From: Actinomycetota bacterium
Lineage (GTDB): Bacteria; Actinomycetota; Acidimicrobiia; IMCC26256; JACDBD01
Reading direction: 5' to 3'
NCBI GenBank assembly: GCA_013695115.1
Contig: JACDBD010000036.1
Coordinates: 1 to 7,496, forward strand
Length of the DNA: 7,496 bases
This document shows, piece after piece, positions 1 through 6,752 of the stretch (the stretch's first letter is position 1; each line of letters starts with the position of its first letter). A model generated the notes under the pieces. That model had not been told where the DNA came from. It ran no database searches and saw only the letters and a program-made list of their open reading frames with translations. Made by a program: the position numbers and the translations under genes.

Positions 1-707
1 CACTCTCGCGGGGCGAGGGCGACGCCGCGTTCCTCGCGGTCCGCCCGCCCGGCCATCACGCCCGCCCGACCGCCCCCATGGGCTTCTGCCTCGTCAACAA
101 CGCGGCGGTGACCGCGGCGGCGCTGGCGACCGCGGGCGAGCGCGTCTGCGTCGTCGACTATGACGCCCACCATGGCAACGGGACCCAGGAGACGTTCTAC
201 GCCGACCCGCGCGTGCTCTACGTGTCGTTGCACGAGTGGCCCCTCTATCCCGGCACCGGGCGCCTCGACGAGACCGGCGCGGGATCGGGCGCGGCCACCA
301 CCTGCAACCTTCCCTTGCCCGCCGGTGCTACCGGCGACGTCTACCTGCGCGCGCTCGACGACGTCATCGCGCCCGTGATCGAAGGTTTCGCGCCCGGCTG
401 GCTGCTGGTCTCGATCGGGTTCGACGCCCACCGCGCCGACCCCCTCACCGGGCTCGGCCTCTCGGCCGGCGACTACGGCGCGCTGGCGACGCGTATGACC
501 GAGCTCGCCCCCGCGGGACGACTGATCGCGTTCCTCGAGGGCGGCTACGACCTCGAAGCGGTCCGAGCGTCGGTCGCGGCCACGTTGCCGGCGCTGGTCG
601 GCGCGTCACCGCCTACATCCGAGTCGCCGACCGCGGGCGGGCCCGGCGTCGACGTGGTCGACGCGGCGCGCCGCCTGTGGCCGAGCGGTCAGGTCGACGC
701 GGGCTGA
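1..707 (+). CDS. Histone deacetylase-like (class II / acetylpolyamine amidohydrolase-type) zinc hydrolase, 3' part
   Basis: Partial gene; the frame is open from the first bases (first full codon at 3) and ends at TGA 705-707, giving 234 visible residues. The family hydrolyses acetyl-lysine or acetylated small amines with one zinc ion. Seen, numbering from the first full codon: VRPPGHHA with the catalytic His pair at 18-19; GFCLVNN at 27-33; [10 protein letters not shown] at 52-61, supplying zinc ligands Asp54 and His56; a later [10 protein letters not shown] with the third zinc Asp; and EGGYDLEAV with the catalytic Tyr. All active-site elements are therefore intact. Bacterial members are usually about 300-380 residues, so roughly the first 100 or so lie upstream. 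ATG at 78 is internal, because the RPPGHH motif lies before it. The substrate cannot be told from sequence; a polyamine, acetoin-related or protein target is possible. The 3' end overlaps the convergent SPFH gene by 19 bases. Confidence 0.93.
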   Translation, partial: LSRGEGDAAFLAVRPPGHHARPTAPMGFCLVNNAAVTAAALATAGERVCVVDYDAHHGNGTQETFYADPRVLYVSLHEWPLYPGTGRLDETGAGSGAATTCNLPLPAGATGDVYLRALDDVIAPVIEGFAPGWLLVSIGFDAHRADPLTGLGLSAGDYGALATRMTELAPAGRLIAFLEGGYDLEAVRASVAATLPALVGASPPTSESPTAGGPGVDVVDAARRLWPSGQVDAG

Positions 708-1639
708 CCCTCGGGCGCCCGCGGCTCGGCTGACTGCCCGTCGCTGCGCAGCATCTCTGCGAGCCCGCCGGCGGCGCCGAACAGGCCGCTGAGCTCGGTG
801 GGCAGGAAGATCTTCGTCGCCTGCCCGTTGGCGATCACCCGCAGCGCCTCGAGGTACTTGATCGCGACCAGGTCGGGACTGGGGTCGCCCTCGTGGATGG
901 CGCGGTACACGTTGCGGGTCGCGTCGGCCTCGCCCTCCGCCACCGCGATCTGGCGGTACTTCTCGGCGTCGGCGAGGCGCTGGACGGCCTCGGCCTGGCC
1001 CGTCGCCTCCAGCACGGCCGCCTGCTTGTCACCCTCGGCCTTCGTGATCGCCGCCTCGCGCATGCCCTGCGCCTCGGTCACGACCGCACGGCGGGTGCGC
1101 TCGGCCTTCATCTGGTGGTGCATCGAGTCCACGACGTCGGGTGGCGGGTCGATGCGCTGGATCTCGACCCGGACCACCCGGGTGCCCCACTTGTCGGTGG
1201 CGTCGTCGAGGATCTCGCGGAGTTTCGTGTTGATGACGTCGCGCGAGGTCAGGGCGTCATCGAGCTGCATGTCGCCGACGACGTTGCGCAGGTTCGTCTG
1301 CGCGAGCTTGGTCACCGCCAGCTGGAAGTTCGCCACGTTGTAGACGAGCCGTTGCGGGTCGGTCGCCTCGTAGTAGATGACCGCGTCGACCGACACGACC
1401 ACGTTGTCAGAGGTGATCACCTCCTGCGGTGGTACGTCAGTGACCTGCTCGCGCATGTCCACCTTCACGAGCCGGTCGATGAACGGGAGGATCAGCCGCA
1501 GTCCCGGGTCCAGCGTCGCCTTGTAGCGACCAAGGCGCTCGACGAGGCCTCGCTGGTAGGGCCGGATGATCCGGACACCGCTCGCCGCCAACAGGAACAG
1601 TACGAATGCGAGAGCGGCCAGGACGAGCACGGCAGCCAC
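689..1639 (-). CDS. SPFH/prohibitin-domain membrane protein (stomatin-like, QmcA type)
   Basis: A 316-residue membrane-anchored scaffold protein of the stomatin/prohibitin family, which assembles into oligomers in membrane microdomains. Seen: one N-terminal membrane segment at about residues 3-21, then [17 protein letters not shown] (23-39), the usual start of the SPFH domain, continuing with [14 protein letters not shown] and the [21 protein letters not shown] segment. [19 protein letters not shown] and [13 protein letters not shown] (158-170) complete it. A long charged Ala/Glu-rich helix (about 173-245, with AEG and EATGQAEA repeats) is the coiled-coil region, followed by an APTEL-like [10 protein letters not shown] near 279-288. 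The GTG start is preceded by AGGAGG (1645-1650) at 5 nt. The NfeD gene lies 22 nt upstream, a classic pair also seen in M. tuberculosis (Rv1487-Rv1488, from memory). Probable role is membrane stress or organisation; the specific function is not deducible. Confidence 0.94.
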   Translation of the reverse strand: MAAVLVLAALAFVLFLLAASGVRIIRPYQRGLVERLGRYKATLDPGLRLILPFIDRLVKVDMREQVTDVPPQEVITSDNVVVSVDAVIYYEATDPQRLVYNVANFQLAVTKLAQTNLRNVVGDMQLDDALTSRDVINTKLREILDDATDKWGTRVVRVEIQRIDPPPDVVDSMHHQMKAERTRRAVVTEAQGMREAAITKAEGDKQAAVLEATGQAEAVQRLADAEKYRQIAVAEGEADATRNVYRAIHEGDPSPDLVAIKYLEALRVIANGQATKIFLPTELSGLFGAAGGLAEMLRSDGQSAEPRAPEGQPAST

Positions 1640-1661
1640 GTGAGCCTCCTCTCGACGCCGA

Positions 1662-2165
1662 TCAGGCGGACCGGGAAGGTCCCGAGGTCCGTGGGGGCGC
1701 CACCTCGATCGGATGCGGTATCACCACGAGCCTCGTCCCGGCAACGCGAGCGACCACGACCCGGGTCCCCGCGGGAACCGGCGAGCCGTTGGTGCTCTCG
1801 GCCCGCCATTCCTCCCGATCGATGCGCACGGCCCCGCTCTCGTGCAGCCCGGCGGGAATGTCTTGCAGCACGGTCGCGATCTGCCCTTCCCATCGATGCG
1901 CGCCGACCTGTGGCGTCGGATTGCGGGCGTCGAGGCGGCGGCCGAGCGGAAAGAGGACAGCCAGGCTGGCGCCGGAGACGGCGACGAACGCGACCCACCC
2001 GGCGATCACGCCGCCACCGACGAACGCGACAACAGCGGCGGCGGTGGCACCGATGGCGAACGACAAGAGGAAGAAGGTGCCGGCCACCGCGATCTCGCCG
2101 GCGGCGAACCCCGCCGCTGCAAGAAGCCAGATCCAGCGCCAGGTCTCGCCTGAGCTCAGGTCCAT
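1662..2165 (-). CDS. Short NfeD-family membrane protein
   Basis: A 167-residue protein of the short NfeD type: a block of membrane helices followed by a soluble OB-fold domain, without the ClpP-like protease domain of long NfeD proteins. Seen: hydrophobic stretch from about residue 11 to 75 ([19 protein letters not shown], then a long Ala/Gly/Val segment broken by GGG, then a third helix ending FPLGRR), followed by [34 protein letters not shown], the typical G-x-A/V beta-barrel pattern with [14 protein letters not shown]. NfeD partners bind SPFH proteins, and the SPFH gene follows after 22 nt, so the two are very likely co-expressed. ATG at 2165 is preferred over the adjacent GTG at 2168 because GGAAGG lies 7 nt before the ATG and only 4 nt before the GTG. 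Confidence 0.9.
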   Translation of the reverse strand: MDLSSGETWRWIWLLAAAGFAAGEIAVAGTFFLLSFAIGATAAAVVAFVGGGVIAGWVAFVAVSGASLAVLFPLGRRLDARNPTPQVGAHRWEGQIATVLQDIPAGLHESGAVRIDREEWRAESTNGSPVPAGTRVVVARVAGTRLVVIPHPIEVAPPRTSGPSRSA

Positions 2166-2184
2166 CACGCCGCCTTCCGATCCG

Positions 2185-2190
2185 AACGTA
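2185..2190 (-). promoter_or_regulatory. Candidate -10 element for nfeD-SPFH
   Basis: On the minus strand TACGTT (TANNNT) stands 19 nt before the NfeD ATG, leaving room for a short leader carrying the GGAAGG ribosome site. No convincing -35 is visible, so the call is weak. It would give nfeD and the SPFH gene a promoter separate from the DUF3499-like gene. Confidence 0.3.
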
Positions 2191-2193
2191 GCA

Positions 2194-2211
2194 CCGGGCT
2201 TCTCGGCCCGG
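2194..2211 (-). terminator. Hairpin between the DUF3499-like gene and nfeD
   Basis: Perfect 6-bp GC stem CCGGGC / GCCCGG with a 6-nt loop, lying 15 nt after the stop of the DUF3499-like gene in the 60-nt gap before nfeD. No T-run follows in the minus direction. It may be a weak terminator or attenuator that separates the two transcription units, or chance in GC-rich DNA. Confidence 0.35.
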
Positions 2212-2225
2212 CCGTCGGGTTTCGG

Positions 2226-2516
2226 TCAGCTGGCGCGGCGGGCGCCCCGAAACGCGCGGGCGAGCAGCGGGGTGCGGGACTCGTCGATCTCGGGCTCGGG
2301 CTCGGCCGCGTGCTCGATGACCCGGGCGAGGTCGCGGCGGTCGTGGAGCTCCCAGCCTCTCGGCGGCGCCAGGGCGTCGGCGTGCCGCTGGCAGAGGTGG
2401 CCGGCGGAGGCGTTGGTCTGGCCGAGATGGTCGAGCCAGACCGACTGGTGCCGGCTGCTGAAGGTGAATGTCGCCGTCGCGGGCTCGTTGCAGCCCGGCC
2501 GTCCGCACCGTCTCAT
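2226..2516 (-). CDS. DUF3499-like small zinc-binding protein
   Basis: A 96-residue protein resembling the actinobacterial DUF3499 family, whose function is unknown. Seen: an N-terminal Cys4-x4-Cys9 (RRCGRPGCNEPATATFTF) and a second pair Cys42-x2-His45 (HLCQRHADALAPPRGWE), which together make a likely zinc site; the closing APPRGWEL is the family's characteristic segment as I remember it. The C-terminal half (about 60-96) is charged and low in complexity, with EPEPEIDES then a basic end. ATG at 2516 has GGAGG (complement of 2522-2526) at 5 nt. It is divergent from cca across about 120 bp and lies upstream of nfeD-SPFH on the same strand. Family assignment rests on memory of the pattern, not a search. 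Confidence 0.75.
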   Translation of the reverse strand: MRRCGRPGCNEPATATFTFSSRHQSVWLDHLGQTNASAGHLCQRHADALAPPRGWELHDRRDLARVIEHAAEPEPEIDESRTPLLARAFRGARRAS

Positions 2517-2604
2517 CCGATCCTCCGCCTGATCGAACGCGTCGCAGCGTCGAAGGTATCCAAGGACTGGGCGGATCGCGCGGATGCTCGCGCTTCATTC
2601 ACGA

Positions 2605-2627
2605 CCCGCATCCACCCCCTGCGGGGG
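2605..2627 (+). promoter_or_regulatory. Alternative small hairpins over the cca ribosome-binding region
   Basis: Two competing stems lie just before the cca GTG: CCCGCA (2605-2610) with TGCGGG (2620-2625), and CCCCC (2615-2619) with GGGGG (2623-2627) around a TGC loop. The G-run at 2623-2630 is the only candidate ribosome binding site, 8 nt before GTG 2639, so either stem would mask it. A regulatory role is inference. Confidence 0.3.
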
Positions 2628-2638
2628 AGAATGGCGAC

Positions 2639-4039
2639 GTGGCACCCGTCCCGGCGCGTCTGCGCCCCCTGCTCGATCGCGGCTCGCCCGTCCAGCAGCT
2701 GGCCGAGCGATTGGCGGCCGCCGGGCACCGCTCCTATCTCGTCGGGGGCACGGTCCGCGACGCGCTCCTCGACCAGCCTTCTGACGACGTCGACATCGCC
2801 ACCGATGCCCGGCCCGACGAGGTGGAGCGCATCGTGTCGGACTGGGCCGCCCACGTGTGGTTGCAGGGCAAGCGGTTCGGGACGGTCGGCGCCGAGCGTG
2901 ACGGGATCCGCTTCGAGATCACCACGTTCCGGGCCGAGGTCTACCGGCCCGAGAGCCGCAAGCCCGAAGTCGAGTTCGCCGACGACATCGAAACCGACCT
3001 GTCCCGACGCGACTTCACCATCAACGCGATGGCGCTCGAGCTCCCCGAGCCCCGGCTGCTGGACCCGTTCGACGGCGCGGCTGACCTGGCGGCGCGGCGG
3101 CTGCGCACGCCGCTCACGCCGGAGGTGGCATTCCTCGACGACCCGCTGCGGATGCTCCGGGCGGCGCGCTTCGTCGCCGCGTTCGGCCTCGAGCCCGAGC
3201 GCGCCGTCGTCGACGCCATCGAGGAGATGCACGGGCGGCTCGAGATCGTGAGCGCCGAGCGGATCCGCGACGAGCTGACCAAGCTGGTCCACGTCGAGGA
3301 CCCGTCGGCGGGCCTCTGGCTGCTCGCCGGCACCGGGCTGGCGGACGAGTTCGTGCCCGAGCTCAACGCCATGCGGCTCGAGCAGGACCCCATACACCAG
3401 CACAAGGACGTCCTCGCCCACACGATTGCGGTCGTCCGCAACACCGACCACAGGAACCTGCGGGTACGGCTGGCCGCGCTGCTCCACGACATCGGCAAGC
3501 CCAAGACGCGCTCGATCGGGCCCGGAGGCGTGAGCTTCCATCACCACGAGGTCGTCGGCGCCCGCATGGCGGAGGAGCGGCTGCGGGCGCTGCGGTACCC
3601 GAGCCAGATCGTCGACGACGTGAGTCGCCTCGTCTACCTCCACCTGCGGATCCACACCTACGCCATGGGCTGGACCGACCGGGCGGTCCGCCGGTACGCA
3701 CGCGACGCCGGCCCGCTGCTGGACGACCTCAACCAGCTCGTTCGCTGCGACTGCACCACCCGCAACCAGGCGAGGGCGCGCGCTCTCAGCCGGCGCATGG
3801 ACGAGCTCGAGGCCCGCATCGCCGCGCTCCGCCAACGGGAGGAGCTCGACCGCATCCGCCCGCCCCTCGACGGCCGCCAGGTGATGGCGTTCCTCGGGAT
3901 CCCACCCGGACCCCTCGTCGGCGAGGCCCTCGACTTCCTCCTCGAGGTCCGCCTCGACGAGGGCCCGATCGAGGAGGCCGACGCCTACGAACGGCTGCGG
4001 GCCTGGGCCGCCGAGCGGGGGATCGAACCGGTCGGTTAG
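2639..4039 (+). CDS. cca: CCA-adding tRNA nucleotidyltransferase with HD domain
   Basis: Adds or repairs the 3'-CCA of tRNAs using CTP and ATP; cytoplasmic and usually essential. 466 residues from GTG 2639, close to actinobacterial homologues (about 480). Seen: class II head domain LVGGTVRDALL (GG at 36-37, RD at 40-41), DVDIATDA with catalytic Asp50 and Asp52, RRDFTINAMAL (123-133), LDDPLRMLRAARFVAAFG and the SAERIRDEL segment, the known order for this family. The C-terminal half has an HD phosphohydrolase domain: LLHDIGKPKTR (His283-Asp284) and the HHH run at 301-303, followed by the conserved DGRQVMAFLGIPPGPLVGEAL tail. The frame stays open upstream to 2468, but that part runs into the opposite DUF3499-like gene and lacks family similarity; GTG 2639 is the only sensible in-frame start, with GGGGGAG 9 nt before it. 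Divergent from the DUF3499-like gene. Confidence 0.96.
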   Translation: MAPVPARLRPLLDRGSPVQQLAERLAAAGHRSYLVGGTVRDALLDQPSDDVDIATDARPDEVERIVSDWAAHVWLQGKRFGTVGAERDGIRFEITTFRAEVYRPESRKPEVEFADDIETDLSRRDFTINAMALELPEPRLLDPFDGAADLAARRLRTPLTPEVAFLDDPLRMLRAARFVAAFGLEPERAVVDAIEEMHGRLEIVSAERIRDELTKLVHVEDPSAGLWLLAGTGLADEFVPELNAMRLEQDPIHQHKDVLAHTIAVVRNTDHRNLRVRLAALLHDIGKPKTRSIGPGGVSFHHHEVVGARMAEERLRALRYPSQIVDDVSRLVYLHLRIHTYAMGWTDRAVRRYARDAGPLLDDLNQLVRCDCTTRNQARARALSRRMDELEARIAALRQREELDRIRPPLDGRQVMAFLGIPPGPLVGEALDFLLEVRLDEGPIEEADAYERLRAWAAERGIEPVG

Positions 4040-4067
4040 GAGCGAGGAGCTGCCATCTGCTCACGAA

Positions 4068-4086
4068 GGGGCCGGGTCCCGGCCCC
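4068..4086. terminator. Strong GC hairpin between convergent cca and methyltransferase genes
   Basis: GGGGCCGGG and CCCGGCCCC form a perfect 9-bp inverted repeat around one T, 28 nt after the cca stop and 55 nt beyond the methyltransferase stop on the other strand. The symmetric stem could serve both directions. There is no T-run on either side, as is common for terminators in GC-rich actinobacteria. Confidence 0.7.
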
Positions 4087-4141
4087 CTCGGCGACTAGAG
4101 GCGTGCGGGAGCGGCGAGCGAAGCGAGCGCGACCAGAAGAG

Positions 4142-4849
4142 TTAGATCCCCTCCTTGCGGGCGCGCCACACGATCATCTCGGGCACCTCGCCCCGCCGCG
4201 GCTTCGGCTCCACGATCACCTCGACCCGGAACCCGGCCCACCGGAGGGCCGCGAACACGTCGGCGATCGTGCGCTGGTACACGACGATGGGCTCGCCGTT
4301 TCGCTCGACGACGAGCGGTTCCTCGCCGAAGTACGACTCGAGGACCGCCGGTCGCGGCGACGACGTGGGGCTCGACGGCGCCTCGCGTCCGATACACAGC
4401 GCCATCGGGTGCTCGTACGAGAACACGAACACCGCGTGGGGCCGAAGGACCCGGTGCACCTGGCGGAACAGCCGGCCGAGGTCGCCCACCTCGGAGATCG
4501 TGAACCCGCTGAACGCCAGGTCGATCGAGTCGGCGCGCAGGAACGCGAGGTCGGCGAGATCCCCCTGGTGCCATTCGATGCGGACCTTTTCGCGGGCGGC
4601 GATCTGTTGTCCCCGCTCGAGCTGGGCGGCGGAGGCGTCGACCGCGATCGCGAACGCGCCCTGCTTGGCCATGACGATGGCAGCCGGGCCCGGCCCCGAC
4701 CCGAGATCGAGCACCCGCTTGCCGGCCACGTCCCCGATCAGGCGCAGCTGGTTCTCGGTGGGCCCGTCGGGCCCGTAGCGGATCACGTCGTTCGGGGGGT
4801 CGCTGCGCGTGCGGGCCGCGATGCGATCCCAACTCTCCGTGTTGCTCAT
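4142..4849 (-). CDS. Class I SAM-dependent methyltransferase
   Basis: A 235-residue methyltransferase of the UbiE/type-11 Rossmann group; substrate unknown. Seen: motif I VLDLGSGPG (46-54) for S-adenosylmethionine, the acidic residue after strand 2 at Asp71 (AIAVDAS), motif III HQGDLADLAF (94-103), a motif IV/post-IV region DSIDLAFSGFTISEVGDL with LFRQVHRVLRPHAVFVFSYEHP (127-148), typical of small-molecule methyltransferases. The C-terminal part (about 150-235) holds FGEEPLVVERNGEPIVVYQRTIADVFAALRWAGFRVEVIVEPKP, which closes the fold. ATG 4849 is 36 nt downstream of the ino1 stop on the same strand, but no ribosome binding site is visible; TACGAT lies exactly 6 nt before the ATG, suggesting a leaderless transcript. 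It could be co-expressed with ino1 as well; a link to inositol metabolism is only positional. Confidence 0.9.
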   Translation of the reverse strand: MSNTESWDRIAARTRSDPPNDVIRYGPDGPTENQLRLIGDVAGKRVLDLGSGPGPAAIVMAKQGAFAIAVDASAAQLERGQQIAAREKVRIEWHQGDLADLAFLRADSIDLAFSGFTISEVGDLGRLFRQVHRVLRPHAVFVFSYEHPMALCIGREAPSSPTSSPRPAVLESYFGEEPLVVERNGEPIVVYQRTIADVFAALRWAGFRVEVIVEPKPRRGEVPEMIVWRARKEGI

Positions 4850-4855
4850 AGCGTC

Positions 4856-4861
4856 ATCGTA
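4856..4861 (-). promoter_or_regulatory. Candidate -10 of a leaderless promoter for the methyltransferase gene
   Basis: TACGAT on the minus strand ends 6 nt before ATG 4849, the usual -10 to start distance of actinobacterial leaderless genes, and no Shine-Dalgarno sequence is present. A TTGGCA nearby is only 4 nt away, too close to be its -35. Confidence 0.45.
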
Positions 4862-4885
4862 CGGTTGCCAACGCGGGGCCCGGCC

Positions 4886-5962
4886 CTACTCGCCGGCCGC
4901 GAACGCCTCCACCATCCTGTGGGCTTCCTCGTCGCGGTACTGCACCGGTGGCGACTTCATGAAGTAGGCCGACGGCCCGAGCAGCGGCCCGCCGACGCCG
5001 CGGTCGAGGGCGAGCTTGGCGCAGCGGACGGCGTCGATGATCACGCCGGCCGAGTTGGGCGAGTCCCACACCTCGAGCTTCAGCTCGAGATTGAGGGGGA
5101 CGTCGCCGAAGTTGCGGCCCTCGAGTCGCACGTAGGCCCACTTGCGGTCCTCGAGCCAGGGCACGTGGTCGGACGGGCCGATGTGCACGGTCCCGTTCTC
5201 GGGTGGGTGCGCCATCTGGCTGGTGACGGCCTGGGTCTTCGAGATCTTCTTCGACTCGAGCCGTGAGCGCTCGAGCATGTTCTTGAAGTCCATGTTGCCG
5301 CCGAAGTTGAGCTGGTAGGTCCGGTCGAGCTCGGTGCCCCGGTCCTCGAACAGACGGGTGAGAATGCGGTGGACGATGGTCGAGCCCACCTGGCTCTTGA
5401 TGTCGTCGCCCACGATCGGAACCTTGGCGTCGGTGAAGCGCTGCGCCCACTCCGGATCGCTGGCGATGAACACCGGGATCGCGTTGACGAAGGCGACACC
5501 GGAGTCGAGGCACGCCTGGGCGTAGTGCCGCTGCGCCTCCTCGGACCCGACGGGCAGGTAGCTCACCAGCACGTCGGCCCGGGTGTCCCGCAGGACCTGG
5601 GCCACGTCGACCGGCTCGGCGAACGACTCTTCGATCGTCTCGCGGTAGTAGAGGCCGAGCCCGTCGAACGTCGGTCCGCGCTGCACCTCCACCCCGACGT
5701 CGTCGACGTCGGCGAAGCGGATGGTGTTGTTCTGGCCGGCGAAGATCGCCTTGCCGATGTCGAGCCCGACCTTCGTGGCGTCGACGTCGAAGGCAGCCAC
5801 GAAGTTCACGTCACTCACGTGGTACCCGCCCAGGACGACGTGCATAAGGCCGGGCACTCGCTCGTCGGGATCGGCGGCGCGGTAGTACTCCACGCCCTGC
5901 ACGAGGCTGCTGGCGCAGTTGCCCACGCCGGCGATGGCCAGTCGAATCTCCTTGCCACTCAT
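4886..5962 (-). CDS. ino1: Inositol-3-phosphate synthase (actinobacterial type)
   Basis: Converts glucose-6-phosphate to 1L-myo-inositol-3-phosphate with NAD, the first step to phosphatidylinositol, its mannosides and mycothiol. 358 residues, near the about 367 of the M. tuberculosis enzyme, which it resembles throughout by recall. Seen: N-terminal nucleotide-binding [13 protein letters not shown] (11-23), [11 protein letters not shown] (97-106), [13 protein letters not shown] (131-143), [15 protein letters not shown] (185-199), [14 protein letters not shown] (217-230), the lysine cluster [12 protein letters not shown] (237-248), [23 protein letters not shown] (260-282) and [20 protein letters not shown] (294-313), and MKSPP near 335-339. 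All core and catalytic blocks are present. ATG 5962 has GGAAGGAG (complement of 5970-5977) 7 nt before it. The ATG overlaps the padR TGA as ATGA, so translation is probably coupled and the two share the padR promoter. Confidence 0.97.
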   Translation of the reverse strand: MSGKEIRLAIAGVGNCASSLVQGVEYYRAADPDERVPGLMHVVLGGYHVSDVNFVAAFDVDATKVGLDIGKAIFAGQNNTIRFADVDDVGVEVQRGPTFDGLGLYYRETIEESFAEPVDVAQVLRDTRADVLVSYLPVGSEEAQRHYAQACLDSGVAFVNAIPVFIASDPEWAQRFTDAKVPIVGDDIKSQVGSTIVHRILTRLFEDRGTELDRTYQLNFGGNMDFKNMLERSRLESKKISKTQAVTSQMAHPPENGTVHIGPSDHVPWLEDRKWAYVRLEGRNFGDVPLNLELKLEVWDSPNSAGVIIDAVRCAKLALDRGVGGPLLGPSAYFMKSPPVQYRDEEAHRMVEAFAAGE

Positions 5963-6585
5963 GCTGTGGCTCCTTCCGGTGTCTCGCGAGGAAGTTGACG
6001 CCTCTCGGCGGTGATCAGCTCGTCGACCCACTCGAGGTCGCGTTCGATGGACTCGGTGCGGTGCTCCACGAGGGAGCGGGTGTAGCGGTCGGCGCGGGGC
6101 GGCTCGGCCTCCCGGGCCCGGGCGAGTCGCTCGCCGAGATCGGCCCGGCGGCGCTGGAGCAGTTCGAGGCGGGCCTCGCGGGGGAGGTGACGGCAGAAGG
6201 CGAACTTGAGGGCGAAGACGCGCTCGTCGTTGCCGGCGGGCGCGTCCTCCACCAGGAGCTCCCGTAGGCGGGCGTCGCCCCGGTCGGTGATCCGGTAGGC
6301 CTTGCGGGTGCGCCGCCCGGCGCGGGCGCCACGCCGGATCCGGCCCACGGTGACCTCGCCGCTGACCGACCCGGTGGCCGGCATCGGCACCGGGCCGAGG
6401 GACGGGCCGGCGCCGTCGGCGCTCTCGATCGACCCCTCGTCCTCGAGCCGGCGCAGCGCGGGGTACAGCGAGCCGAACGAGACCCCCCCGAGGAACCCGA
6501 GGGTGTCGCCCAGTCGCTTCTTCAGCTCGTAGCCGTGCAGGGGCTGCTCCTTGAGCAGACCCAGAATGGCGAGGTCGAGCACCAC
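5959..6585 (-). CDS. PadR-family transcriptional regulator
   Basis: A 208-residue winged-helix repressor-type regulator, homologous by recall to M. tuberculosis Rv0047c, which lies beside its ino1. Seen: helix-turn-helix [21 protein letters not shown] (5-25), recognition segment [21 protein letters not shown] (35-55), wing strand [17 protein letters not shown] (94-110), and a C-terminal helical domain (about 120-200) with [34 protein letters not shown], where PadR dimers form. Odd: about 40 residues (56-94, with [21 protein letters not shown] then a basic [15 protein letters not shown]) sit between the HTH and the wing strand, far longer than the few residues usual there. GTG 6585 (or GTG 6582) is the start; no ribosome site is present but TATAAT lies 8 nt before it. 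Downstream ino1 overlaps by ATGA. The palindromic promoter (6596-6616) suggests autorepression and control of ino1; the ligand is unknown. Confidence 0.93.
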   Translation of the reverse strand: MVLDLAILGLLKEQPLHGYELKKRLGDTLGFLGGVSFGSLYPALRRLEDEGSIESADGAGPSLGPVPMPATGSVSGEVTVGRIRRGARAGRRTRKAYRITDRGDARLRELLVEDAPAGNDERVFALKFAFCRHLPREARLELLQRRRADLGERLARAREAEPPRADRYTRSLVEHRTESIERDLEWVDELITAERRQLPRETPEGATA

Positions 6586-6593
6586 AACCGCCT

Positions 6594-6621
6594 ATTATAT
6601 CGGTCCGATATATCGGAACAA
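6594..6621 (-). promoter_or_regulatory. padR-ino1 promoter with overlapping palindromic operator
   Basis: On the minus strand a perfect -10, TATAAT (complement of 6594-6599), lies 8 nt before GTG 6585, with TTGTTC (complement of 6616-6621) 16 nt upstream as -35. The octamer TATATCGG occurs at 6596-6603 and again at 6609-6616, with its inverse CCGATATA at 6605-6612. This gives a 17-bp palindrome around one T (6596-6612) overlapping a 12-bp perfect palindrome (6605-6616). They fill the spacer and touch the -10, as expected for a repressor site. This AT-rich block stands out in the very GC-rich window. Confidence 0.85.
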
Positions 6622-6739
6622 CAACGGAGCGGCATTATGCTCCCACCGGGCGCCCCCGTCAAGACCCACTTCGTTCAGCGGTTGTTCACGCAAGCAACGG
6701 CGGTGGCACGAGGCGAGCGAAGACGCGCGGCTCGGCTCC

Positions 6740-6745
6740 TACACT
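6740..6745 (+). promoter_or_regulatory. Candidate -10 of a leaderless promoter for the DUF5318 gene
   Basis: TACACT (TANNNT) ends 7 nt before GTG 6753, with no Shine-Dalgarno sequence before the start; both fit a leaderless mRNA. A weaker -10-like TATGCT lies at 6636-6641, near the padR operator. The 167-bp divergent region 6586-6752 holds nothing else I can name. Confidence 0.5.
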
Positions 6746-6752
6746 CCGTGCC

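Noticed and set aside
893..2191. Long plus-strand open frame opposite the SPFH and NfeD genes
   Set aside because: His/Arg/Asp-rich with no domain; it is the antisense of two well-recognised genes and arises from high GC content.
2468..2638. N-terminal extension of cca to ATG 2468
   Set aside because: It would overlap the opposite DUF3499-like gene start and adds 57 residues unlike the family; GTG 2639 gives the usual length.
2513..3835. 440-codon minus-strand open frame opposite cca
   Set aside because: cca has every family motif in order on the other strand; this frame shows only valine/arginine-rich composition.
4095..4832. Arg/Pro-rich minus-strand frame overlapping the methyltransferase
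   Set aside because: Another frame of the same strand; the SAM motif I and following motifs are only in the 4142-4849 frame.
4103..5266. 387-codon plus-strand open frame across the methyltransferase and ino1
   Set aside because: It crosses two real minus-strand genes and their intergenic gap and shows no motif.
5963..6031. Extended ino1 start at 6031
   Set aside because: The extra residues are the padR end in another frame; ATG 5962 has a strong ribosome site and fits the family N-terminus.
6670..6700. Imperfect GTTG...CAAC inverted repeat in the padR/DUF5318 gap
   Set aside because: Only four reliable base pairs around a long loop; not distinguishable from chance.
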